Source: CAVTOA01 sp963736285
GTDB taxonomy: Bacteria; Actinomycetota; Actinomycetes; Mycobacteriales; QHCE01
Reading direction: 5' to 3'
Assembly (NCBI GenBank): GCA_963736285.1
Contig: CAVTOA010000003.1
Location: 1 to 64,000 of the forward strand
DNA length: 64,000 bases
In this document: piece by piece, positions 53,456-60,969 of the stretch
Layout of the letters: the number at the start of each line of letters is the position of its first letter
Numbering within the stretch: position 1 is the stretch's first letter
Notes under the pieces: model-generated
The model's database searches: none
What the model saw: the letters and a program-made list of their open reading frames with translations, nothing else
What the model was told of the DNA's origin: nothing
Translations under genes and position numbers: made by a program

Positions 53456-54271
53456 CTAACTCCGACCCAGCGTGGATCGCGCTTGGCTGAGATGACGGGC
53501 CACACTACCGTCATAGACCTCATCGCCTATTCGAATGACAGCGCCGCCTAGCAAAGAAGGATCCACGTCCATCCGCACCGAAATGGGGCGCCCGTACTCG
53601 TCGGCCAAACGGTCCGCAAGACGACGTTGTTGCTCATCGGTGAGTGGGCTAGCTACCCGCACATACGCGATCTCTCGACCTCGGTGCTCTGCGGCCAACT
53701 CGACCAAACGATCGATCGACGCGTCTACTGGCCGTCCGCCAAGCCCTGTTAAGACGAACTCGATCAACCGGCGGGTGCAGGGATGTACCTTTCGAGCCAC
53801 CAGCGACGATACCAACGCGGCTCGTCTCTCAGCCGACACACTGCGATCCCCGACCGCAGCGGCAAGCCGCGGATCGCCCGCAACGATCCGTCCAAATCGG
53901 AACAGTTCGTCTTCTACTTCTTGCAGTACCTGGGCATCCCGCGCGACCGTGAACTCCGCCTCGATCGACAACAGCTCGATAGCATCGACCAGGTCTGTCG
54001 ACGACGACCACCGAGAATGCACAACGCTACTCAGAAGCGTCATCGATGCGGACGACACCCGGCTTGCCAGCAACTGCTCCAACAAATCAACACGTAGCCG
54101 CGCGCTGCGCCCCGGGTCGACCAAGGCCCGACGTAACGCCGGCTGCGCGAGCAGCAGCGCAGCTACCGACCTCAAGTCGCTAGCAAGCTCCTCGGCTTGG
54201 GCTTGTCGGCCGAGCATTGCGGTCAACCGATCTTTGGCTACGGCAAACGACTCTCGACTCGCTGCCCGCAT
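53456..54271 (-). CDS. atpH: ATP synthase delta subunit
   Basis: Stator subunit linking F1 to the b subunits, 271 residues. The N-terminal helical domain (RESFAVAKDRLTAMLGR, LLAQPALRRALVDPGRSARLRVDLLEQLL) and the C-terminal strand-helix block ERRAALVSSLVARKVHPCTRRLIEFVL...YVRVASPLTDEQQRRL...VDPSLLGGAVIRIGDEVYDGSV are conserved. It is not fused to a b subunit, unlike in mycobacteria. Start ATG overlaps the atpF stop as TGATG. Confidence 0.94.
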   Translation of the reverse strand: MRAASRESFAVAKDRLTAMLGRQAQAEELASDLRSVAALLLAQPALRRALVDPGRSARLRVDLLEQLLASRVSSASMTLLSSVVHSRWSSSTDLVDAIELLSIEAEFTVARDAQVLQEVEDELFRFGRIVAGDPRLAAAVGDRSVSAERRAALVSSLVARKVHPCTRRLIEFVLTGLGGRPVDASIDRLVELAAEHRGREIAYVRVASPLTDEQQRRLADRLADEYGRPISVRMDVDPSLLGGAVIRIGDEVYDGSVARHLSQARSTLGRS

Positions 54272-54822
54272 CAGCGCCTGCCCGATACCGCGCCAGGACG
54301 TTTGCCGTCCTGTTCGAGTTCGGCCAGGAACCGCTCCACCGTTCCCTTACGACGCGCTTCGTCTGCCAACGACTCGCCCACGATTCGGCTGGCAAGATCG
54401 ACCGAGATACGCCCCATCTCGCCACGCAGTTCGGTGACCAGCTGTTGGCGATCCGTGGCAAGTTGCTCATCGCCACGAGCGATGATGCGATCCGCTTCGG
54501 CTCTGGCTTGTGCACGCATTTCTTCGATGATGCGATGGCCTTCTTCCCGCGCCTCATCGCGAATCCGCGTTGCTTCAGCACGAGCCGACGCCAACTGGTG
54601 CCTGTACTGCTCTAGCAGTTCATTGGCCTCTTCTTGCGCTTGTTCAGCGCGCTTGATTCCGCCTTCGATCGCTTGCACTCGTGCCTGATAAGTCTGTTCC
54701 ATCCGTGGGAACACAAACTTCATCAAGACAAAGCACAGCACGGCGAAACCGATGCCCCCGACAATTAATTCTGGGACGTGCGGAATAAGAACCTGTCCGC
54801 CATCTGTAGCTGCCAATTGCAT
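54271..54822 (-). CDS. atpF: ATP synthase b subunit
   Basis: About 183 residues: one N-terminal membrane helix (LIVGGIGFAVLCFVLMKFVFP) and a long charged coiled coil forming the stator stalk. GGGAG is five bases before ATG 54822, so I prefer it to an in-frame ATG at 54843. The stop overlaps atpH. Confidence 0.94.
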   Translation of the reverse strand: MQLAATDGGQVLIPHVPELIVGGIGFAVLCFVLMKFVFPRMEQTYQARVQAIEGGIKRAEQAQEEANELLEQYRHQLASARAEATRIRDEAREEGHRIIEEMRAQARAEADRIIARGDEQLATDRQQLVTELRGEMGRISVDLASRIVGESLADEARRKGTVERFLAELEQDGKRPGAVSGRR

Positions 54823-54864
54823 GGCTGCTCCCGTCTGTCTCATGACGACTGTGGTAGCTGACCG

Positions 54865-55083
54865 CTACAACGCAAAGGCGAGGACCAATCCGAACAGCGC
54901 AAGAGCCTCGATGATGGCGAAGCCCACCAGCATCCACACCCGGGTCAAACCAGCCGACTGTGGCTGCCGAGCGGTGGCCTGAATGTAGGCCGCGAAGATC
55001 AGACCAATACCAATACCGGGGCCGATGGCGGCGAGGCCATATCCGAGAGCGCCTAGGTTGCCATTAACGGCGGCGAGGTCCAT
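54865..55083 (-). CDS. atpE: ATP synthase c subunit
   Basis: The 72-residue hairpin of the proton-driven ring. Helix 1 carries the packed Gly motif GPGIGIGLIFAAYIQATARQP and helix 2 the ion-binding Glu59 in GFAIIEALALFGLVLAF. GAGGA precedes the ATG. A 119-base AT-rich gap separates it from atpB. Confidence 0.96.
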   Translation of the reverse strand: MDLAAVNGNLGALGYGLAAIGPGIGIGLIFAAYIQATARQPQSAGLTRVWMLVGFAIIEALALFGLVLAFAL

Positions 55084-55102
55084 GAATTCCTCCTGAATAT
55101 CG

Positions 55103-55126
55103 CACGTGATTCATTGAATTCACGTG
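55103..55126. other. Inverted repeat and AT-rich spacer between atpB and atpE
   Basis: CACGTGA (55103-55109) pairs with TCACGTG (55120-55126). The rest of the gap (55130-55190) is unusually rich in A and T for this genome. Such a spacer upstream of atpE can favour high translation of the c subunit, which is needed in many copies, or mark an mRNA processing site. Confidence 0.45.
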
Positions 55127-55202
55127 GCACAACAACGCTGTTTTTGTTTATTTATTATTTTTTCGTATAAAACTTATTTATTACGATTGTGCGATGGAAC
55201 CG

Positions 55203-56003
55203 TTAGTGCTCGTCAGCCAATGCGCCTTGCACGTATGTGGCCGTCAAAATTGTGAAGACATACGCCTGCAAAACCTGCACAAGCAATTCGAAGAATGTCA
55301 TCACGATAGCCATGCCAAACGACACAAGCGAAAAGCCCTTAAGCGCAAAATTGCTGCTCGCTAGCAGCGCCATCCCACCCAAAGTGAACACGAGAAGAAT
55401 AAGATGCCCGGCGAACATATTGGCGAAAAGTCGGACTGCCAAGGTGATGGGCCGGGTCACAAACGTTTGAATGAATTCAATCGGCGTGAGCAACGGGTAG
55501 ATCGCCTTGGGAATACCCGGCGGAAAGAGGCTCATCTTAAGATATTTGCCGAGCCCATGCTTACGAATACCAACCCAGATAAACAAGACCCAGCTGATGA
55601 GCGCAAGCACTATTGGAAAGGCAATGTGAGCATTCGGCGATATCTGCAAAAAGGGAATAATCGCAAATATATTTGTTAAAAGAATAAAACAGAAAAGTGT
55701 GGTGAGGTACGGGGCAAAACGCACACCCTCTGAACCAATTACCTCTTTACACACACCATCCCGAATAAACCCATACACCGATTCTACGATCCACTGACGA
55801 CGAGTGGGTACCAGCTTTGGCCGAGCATAAGAGACCAAGAAGAAGATAAGAAGTACCGCGACAGCGATCCACAACATGATGGTCATTTTCGTGACGGTGT
55901 ACTCGAACGGAGTATCCCGCAGCGCGGGAATCAGCTCACGAAAATTAAAGTCCTTTACCCCAGGGGGAAAGTCGTCGGCAAGCATTGCCGGCGGAGTGGT
56001 CAC
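55203..56003 (-). CDS. atpB: ATP synthase a subunit
   Basis: Membrane proton-channel subunit of 266 residues with five or six helices. The essential Arg is in LTLAVRLFANMFAGHLILL and the C-terminal FFELLVQVLQAYVFTILTATYV is conserved. Codons in this gene are noticeably AT-richer than in neighbours. GTG 56003, with ATG 55985 as alternative. Confidence 0.95.
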   Translation of the reverse strand: MTTPPAMLADDFPPGVKDFNFRELIPALRDTPFEYTVTKMTIMLWIAVAVLLIFFLVSYARPKLVPTRRQWIVESVYGFIRDGVCKEVIGSEGVRFAPYLTTLFCFILLTNIFAIIPFLQISPNAHIAFPIVLALISWVLFIWVGIRKHGLGKYLKMSLFPPGIPKAIYPLLTPIEFIQTFVTRPITLAVRLFANMFAGHLILLVFTLGGMALLASSNFALKGFSLVSFGMAIVMTFFELLVQVLQAYVFTILTATYVQGALADEH

Positions 56004-56021
56004 GGCACCATCCTTCGTGTG

Positions 56022-56276
56022 TTAGCCGTACTTTTTCACGATGAGATATGTCGAGGCAGCTACACCGAGAATCATTCCGGCGCAAAGCCCAATAGCTGTA
56101 ATGCCAAGCCACCAACCCACAAGCCAACCAATTCCACCCCATGTCGCCATTCCGGCAATCAGGGTGCTAAGCGCGGACCAGCCGGGATTGCCATTAGCGC
56201 TATCCGGCTGTTTCGGGGATTGGTCTTGGACCATGACGGGCCAAACGATATCAGCTGGTAAGACGATAACCGGCAT
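56022..56276 (-). CDS. Small AtpI/AtpZ-like membrane protein
   Basis: 84 residues, two membrane helices (LSTLIAGMATWGGIGWLVGWWLG and AIGLCAGMILGVAASTYLIV), matching the small AtpZ-like proteins found before atpB in actinobacteria, which may help F0 assembly or Mg/Ca handling. The first 20 residues are doubtful and a GTG near MVQDQ may be the true start. Confidence 0.75.
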   Translation of the reverse strand: MPVIVLPADIVWPVMVQDQSPKQPDSANGNPGWSALSTLIAGMATWGGIGWLVGWWLGITAIGLCAGMILGVAASTYLIVKKYG

Positions 56277-56321
56277 CAGCCCCCACGGTAAATCCCTTTC
56301 GTCACATGGAGGGTACAGCCG

Positions 56322-56828
56322 CTACTCGCTGCTGACAGATACGTCATTTTGCCCAGGAGGCGGCGATGAATTCTGTTCAGACAATCCCGATAATTGTCCA
56401 CTCCGGACAGTCCACCATAATTGCATGACCGACCACAAAACCGCCGACGCAAGAACGGCATAACCCATTCCGGATAAACCAGCCCAATGCGATCGAGCTA
56501 GCGCCGCGAGCACCACACCAAAAACACAGCATTTGGTCGCATATGTCGCCAACCCCATCGGCAAAATTAGGGACCTCGAGACCGCCTCCGACACACCAAC
56601 CGCCAGCGCCGACATGAGATAGCTGACGGCAACAAGCACGACACCAGCCACTACCCCTATTGCGGCGGGCATTCCACTGCGCCAATAGGCCAACGCGACA
56701 CCGACCACACCCACGGCGAGCGATCCCAGCAACGCGATCGGTATATGGCGAAGGCTGTCACTGACTCTGCTCGCCGATGCGGCGTGCTCTATGTGGTCAG
56801 CGGATGGGTCAGCAGCAACCGCATTCAT
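56322..56828 (-). CDS. atpI: ATP synthase-associated protein AtpI-like
   Basis: 168 residues, four membrane helices (IALLGSLAVGVVGVALAYW, AIGVVAGVVLVAVSYLMSALAV, LILPMGLATYATKCCVFGVVLAAL, MGYAVLASAVLWSVMQLWW). The layout and place at the head of the atp genes match actinobacterial AtpI, an assembly helper for the c ring. ATG 56828 overlaps the phosphatase stop as ATGA, so the operon probably starts further upstream. Confidence 0.8.
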   Translation of the reverse strand: MNAVAADPSADHIEHAASASRVSDSLRHIPIALLGSLAVGVVGVALAYWRSGMPAAIGVVAGVVLVAVSYLMSALAVGVSEAVSRSLILPMGLATYATKCCVFGVVLAALARSHWAGLSGMGYAVLASAVLWSVMQLWWTVRSGQLSGLSEQNSSPPPGQNDVSVSSE

Positions 56829-57484
56829 GATCTGTCCACCAATGCCTCGGCGATGACCCGCACCGATTCATCGATCTCATCGGCGATCTGCCGGAAATAC
56901 CGCTCGCCGTGCATATAGGGGTCGCCTATCGCATCGGCTGAAGGAGCGCTGGCACCGACGCGTGCCGCATCGGCCGCCGCAACGAGTGCCCGACCACGCT
57001 CAAGCACCGCGCCCACATTGGCGGCAAATCGGGGCAACGCGTCGCCATCGAGGGTAAGGATCAACCGTGCGAATTCCCGTAACAAGAAAACCCGCTCCGC
57101 CGCAGCGGGGTCGAGCGTGAGAATAAATTCCGCGTGCTCATGGGTCGCCGCAAGAATGAGATCCGATGCCTCGATCAACTGTGCGTCCAGCTCGCGAGCG
57201 GTAAATCCGCTGGGATCGCCATCGTGTTGACGGATCTGCCACGAGGCATTGGGGTCCATACCCTGCCCGACATGCCAGTCACCGGTGCCGGCACCACGAG
57301 AGCACACCAATTCATCGGCGACTGCCCCCATCAACTCGCGCAACCGCGCCGATAAGAGTCTCTCCGCCATGGGCGAGCGGCAGATATTGCCGGTACAGAC
57401 GTGCAAAACCGTGAACCGGTGGGCACCAGGCGCGCCACGAGAATGATCAACCGTCACACCTCGAGTGTGACAGCTCCCCCGCAA
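56825..57484 (-). CDS. Low-molecular-weight protein-tyrosine-phosphatase
   Basis: 219 residues. The P loop VCTGNICRSP contains the catalytic Cys and Arg; the general acid is probably the Asp in IGDPYMHGERYF. Members counter tyrosine kinases in polysaccharide regulation or act on small molecules. The start is uncertain: 57484, or GTG 57457 (VTVDHSRGAPG). Located between the Sua5 gene and atpI. Confidence 0.88.
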   Translation of the reverse strand: MRGSCHTRGVTVDHSRGAPGAHRFTVLHVCTGNICRSPMAERLLSARLRELMGAVADELVCSRGAGTGDWHVGQGMDPNASWQIRQHDGDPSGFTARELDAQLIEASDLILAATHEHAEFILTLDPAAAERVFLLREFARLILTLDGDALPRFAANVGAVLERGRALVAAADAARVGASAPSADAIGDPYMHGERYFRQIADEIDESVRVIAEALVDRS

Positions 57485-57514
57485 CGACCATCGCGTGGAT
57501 GGGGCAGAGGCGAA

Positions 57515-58192
57515 CTAGGCCAGTTCGATGTCGGCGACGACATCGCGCAGCTCTTCGAGGCTCAACGGGCCTTGTCGCAGCACCTTGGGGGTAGATCCCG
57601 TCAGGTCAATGATCGTCGAAGGTGGCGACTCGCCAACCTCTCCCGACTCCAAATAGGTGGCAACACGTGGGTCCAGTTGTTCGTACGCTTGTTCAGCGGT
57701 ACGGGCGGGCGGGCGCCCCGAGATGTTGGCACTGGACACCGCTAAGGGGCCAGTGGCAGCCAATACTTCCAGCGCTACCGGATGGAGTGGCATACGTAAA
57801 GCAACCGTGCCCGCTGTCTTGCCCAAATCCCAGGCCAGACTGGGTGCATGCCGCACCACGAGCGTGAGACCTCCGGGCCAGAACGCATCCATCAGCTCGC
57901 GTGCGCCGACCGGCAGCGTCGTTACCAACCCTTGCACCGTTTGCCGCGAACCCACCAGCACCGGAACGGGCATGTCCCGGCCTCTCCGCTTGGCTGCGAG
58001 CAAGGCACCAACCGCTTGGGGATTGAAGGCATCCGCTCCCACGCCGTACACCGTGTCCGTTGGTATCACGATTAGCTCGCCACCCCGGACCGCGTCGATA
58101 GCTGCCGCGATGCCCTCTTTGCGTCGCATCGAATCGGCGCAATCGAAAATCCTGGCTACATTCTCGTCCACACCGGCAGTGTGCCACGGCAT
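57515..58192 (-). CDS. L-threonylcarbamoyladenylate synthase (Sua5/YrdC family)
   Basis: It makes the activated intermediate for the t6A37 modification of ANN-decoding tRNAs. The 225-residue protein has IPTDTVYGVGADAF, the Lys/Arg block LLAAKRRGRDMPVPVLV, FWPGGLTLVV, and the substrate-binding VALRMP and SSANISGRPPA. GTG 58171 (VDENVARIFDCA) may be the real start rather than 58192. Next to prmC, as in most actinobacteria. Confidence 0.93.
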   Translation of the reverse strand: MPWHTAGVDENVARIFDCADSMRRKEGIAAAIDAVRGGELIVIPTDTVYGVGADAFNPQAVGALLAAKRRGRDMPVPVLVGSRQTVQGLVTTLPVGARELMDAFWPGGLTLVVRHAPSLAWDLGKTAGTVALRMPLHPVALEVLAATGPLAVSSANISGRPPARTAEQAYEQLDPRVATYLESGEVGESPPSTIIDLTGSTPKVLRQGPLSLEELRDVVADIELA

Positions 58193-58231
58193 TGGATGAG
58201 ATCACCGCCCCGGATGGGAATGAGGCACCGC

Positions 58232-59161
58232 CTACGGCGCCGGTGTATCAAGCATTTTCCGCTGAGCACAGGTAAAGCGCGGTCGACCTGCCAGGTCCTG
58301 ACGCGAGGTGCGATTCGACCAGGTCGATGCATCAGAAAACAGAGCCACCGTCTCTCGTGCTTGTTGCTCGCCATGTTCGAAACCACACCAACCGCCGGGA
58401 CGAAGTAACCTCGCGGCGGTGTTCACAATCCCGCGCACAACGTCCAAACCATCGCGCCCGCCCCACAACGCGGCGGCAGGATCGTGGTCACCCGCTTCTG
58501 GCGCGACGCTTGCGCCCAACGGCACATACGGCGGATTGCTGACGATGAGATCCACCGTCCCGTTGAGATATTCTAATGTGGAGGGCGATGTGGCGTCGGC
58601 ATGGTGTATCTCAATAGCCTCATCGCCTGCTGCCAGCCGGTCTTTCGCATTCATTTCTAGCCACGCCACCGCATGCGCTTCTCTTTCCACCGCACACACT
58701 CGCGCTGTCGGGAGCTCATGCGCCATCGACAACGCAATCGCCCCAGAACCCGCACAGAGATCAACCACCGTGACCGGACGTGAGCCGCTGCCCGATGACT
58801 GAGGAGCCCGAAGAGCCTCTAGCCCCCATTGCACCAGCAGTTCCGTTTCCGGGCGGGGTACAAACACCCCAGGCCCCACCCGCAATTCCAGGTAGCGAAA
58901 CCCAGCTCTTCCCGTCAAATGTTGCAACGGCACTCGTTGCGCGCGCTGGTCCACTAACGCGGAAAAACGATCAACAGCACTGGCATCGACGTAATCAAGG
59001 GTGATGAGGTCTGCTCGGCCTGCCCCGAACGCAAACGCGGCCAGTACTTCTACGTCCACCCGGGGACTGTCCACATTGGCTTCCGACAGTCGCGCGGTGG
59101 CCTGAGCCAACAGTGGCCGTAACGCGATGTGCTCCTGACCGCTAATTGGCGTCCCCCGCAA
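58232..59161 (-). CDS. prmC: Release-factor glutamine methyltransferase
   Basis: PrmC methylates the Gln of the GGQ motif in release factors, here PrfA encoded just upstream. The 309-residue protein has an N-terminal helical domain, VDLCAGSGAIAL (SAM binding) and the catalytic NPPYVP. The TTG start at 59161 overlaps the prfA end by 20 bases and could be wrong; no better start is apparent. The last 30 residues are a short, basic extension. Confidence 0.93.
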   Translation of the reverse strand: MRGTPISGQEHIALRPLLAQATARLSEANVDSPRVDVEVLAAFAFGAGRADLITLDYVDASAVDRFSALVDQRAQRVPLQHLTGRAGFRYLELRVGPGVFVPRPETELLVQWGLEALRAPQSSGSGSRPVTVVDLCAGSGAIALSMAHELPTARVCAVEREAHAVAWLEMNAKDRLAAGDEAIEIHHADATSPSTLEYLNGTVDLIVSNPPYVPLGASVAPEAGDHDPAAALWGGRDGLDVVRGIVNTAARLLRPGGWCGFEHGEQQARETVALFSDASTWSNRTSRQDLAGRPRFTCAQRKMLDTPAP

Positions 59162-60230
59162 GTGCGGCCGCGGTGTCCGCGGAGGTCAACGCGTCGAGCA
59201 CCGCGTCGAGTTCACCGTTGAGCACTTGATCCAGGTTGTAGGCCTTGAAATTGACCCGGTGGTCGCTAATCCGGTTCTCCGGGAAGTTATAGGTTCGCAC
59301 TCGCTCGGAACGGTCGACGGTGCGGACCTGACTGCGCCGTGCATCGCTAGCAGCCGCGTCGGCTTCTTCTTGAGCCGCGGTCAACAACCGGGCGCGCAAG
59401 ATGCGCAGAGCCTGCTCCTTGTTTTGCAACTGGCTTTTCTCGTTTTGGCAGCTGACCACAATCCCGGTCGGGATATGGGTAATGCGGACGGCCGAGTCCG
59501 TGGTGTTAACGCTCTGTCCTCCTGGCCCCGACGAACGAAACACATCGATGCGCAGGTCATTCGGTTCGATCGTGACGTCCACGTCTTCTGCCTCGGGCAT
59601 CACCAATACGCCCGCAGCGCTGGTGTGGATGCGCCCCTGCGATTCGGTGACCGGTACGCGCTGCACCCGGTGCACACCGCCCTCGTACTTCAGCCGAGAC
59701 CACACGCCCTTACCCGCCGGGGGTATTCCCTTGGTCTTGATCGCGATCGACACGTCTTTGTATCCACCCAGGTCAGACTCAGTACCGTCGAGTGTCTCCG
59801 CTTTCCAACCCTGACGCTCGGCGTACCGCAGATACATCCGCAGCAGGTCACCGGCGAACAACGCGGACTCCTCGCCGCCCTCGCCAGCCTTGATCTCCAT
59901 GATGATGTCTTTGGCGTCGTTTGGATCACGTGGCAGGAGTAGCTCCCGAAGCTGTGTTTCCAGGCGAGCAATTCGTTCGGCGAGCTCAGGCACCTCGGCG
60001 GCGAATGCGGCGTCTTCCCGCGCAAGTTCCTTGGCCGTAGCGATGTCGCCCCGCGCACCCTCCAGCTCGTTCGCCACTGCCACAATCGGACCCAGCTCGG
60101 CATAGCGGCGCCCCACATCGCGTGCGCGACGCTGGTCGTGATGAATATTCGGATCAGCGAGTTGGCTTTCCAAGGCTGAGTATTCGGCGATCAATCCGGC
60201 TAGACGTTCGCCATTACCTACAGTCGCCAT
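59142..60230 (-). CDS. prfA: Peptide chain release factor 1
   Basis: RF1 decodes UAA and UAG. The 362-residue protein has the codon-recognition PVTESQGRIH (PxT), the peptidyl-transferase motif GPGGQSVNTTDSAVR, and the N-terminal coiled domain. GGAAGAG is five bases before ATG 60230. Confidence 0.96.
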   Translation of the reverse strand: MATVGNGERLAGLIAEYSALESQLADPNIHHDQRRARDVGRRYAELGPIVAVANELEGARGDIATAKELAREDAAFAAEVPELAERIARLETQLRELLLPRDPNDAKDIIMEIKAGEGGEESALFAGDLLRMYLRYAERQGWKAETLDGTESDLGGYKDVSIAIKTKGIPPAGKGVWSRLKYEGGVHRVQRVPVTESQGRIHTSAAGVLVMPEAEDVDVTIEPNDLRIDVFRSSGPGGQSVNTTDSAVRITHIPTGIVVSCQNEKSQLQNKEQALRILRARLLTAAQEEADAAASDARRSQVRTVDRSERVRTYNFPENRISDHRVNFKAYNLDQVLNGELDAVLDALTSADTAAALAGDAN

Positions 60231-60321
60231 TGATACTCTTCCCGATCTCGTAGTCCGATTCCGATTTTCGTGGTCACAGCATGGCGCTAACAGCGCACTA
60301 TCTAAAACTCAACAGACGCAA

Positions 60322-60366
60322 AACGGCGCTTACTCAGACCTGTACGAGATCCAAGCAAGCGCCGTT
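60322..60366 (-). terminator. Hairpin after rpmE
   Basis: AACGGCGCTT (60322-60331) pairs perfectly with AAGCGCCGTT (60357-60366). On the minus strand it is followed by a short T stretch (TTTGCG). It lies seven bases after the rpmE stop and probably separates rpmE from prfA. Confidence 0.65.
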
Positions 60367-60372
60367 GTCACG

Positions 60373-60597
60373 CTAAGCCTTGTTGTCGGCTGCCTTCTTG
60401 CCGTAGCGCTTCTCGAACTTGGCAACCTGGCCGCCAGTGTCGAGCAGCTTCTGCTTGCCGGTGTAGAACGGATGACAGTTAGCGCAAATTTCCGCATTGA
60501 TCACGCCGTTTTTGGCCGTGCTGTAGGTGGTGAAGCTGTTGCCGCACGAGCACGTCACCTGGGTGAGCTCATAACGCGGATGAATGCCGGATCTCAT
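60373..60597 (-). CDS. rpmE: 50S ribosomal protein L31, zinc-binding type
   Basis: 74 residues starting MRSGIHPRYELTQVTCSCGNSF. Four Cys (CSC and CANC) mark the zinc-holding L31 form, whose zinc-free paralogue is often under Zur control in actinobacteria. GAGG lies five bases before ATG 60597; a frame upstream to 60723 is not conserved. Confidence 0.95.
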   Translation of the reverse strand: MRSGIHPRYELTQVTCSCGNSFTTYSTAKNGVINAEICANCHPFYTGKQKLLDTGGQVAKFEKRYGKKAADNKA

Positions 60598-60847
60598 TTT
60601 TCCTCTTTCTTTGCTGGTCGCCGGGTCATCGCTCAGAACTGTGCTCTGAGACGACGTGAACCGGTACCACGGTGTGCGATGGATGGTGCACAACTGGAGC
60701 GAGTAAGCGTTATGCGAACCCACTGGCTTTATAAGTCTGCCATGGGGCTGGGGTATTCCCGCTCCCGGGCCGGTGATGAGCCGGAGTCCGAGCCATCACC
60801 GCCAGCGACATCTTCGTCTAAAGAACTCGATTCTTAGGTACCTTCTC

Positions 60848-60902
60848 TTTTTGCGGATTGCCCGCAATGTTTGGTCCAAACATTGCGGGCAATCCGCAAA
60901 AA
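60848..60902. terminator. Bidirectional palindromic terminator, copy 2
   Basis: A 27-base arm (60848-60874) is perfectly inverted at 60876-60902 with a single central base. It starts with five T and ends with A runs, so it terminates on both strands. It lies 67 bases after the rho stop. Most of it is identical to 32550-32606. Confidence 0.85.
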
Positions 60903-60969
60903 AGCAGTGGGGTCGCGCCTCGCGGCATAGCGAAAGCACGACCCCACCAACGATCATCAACCAACCTGG

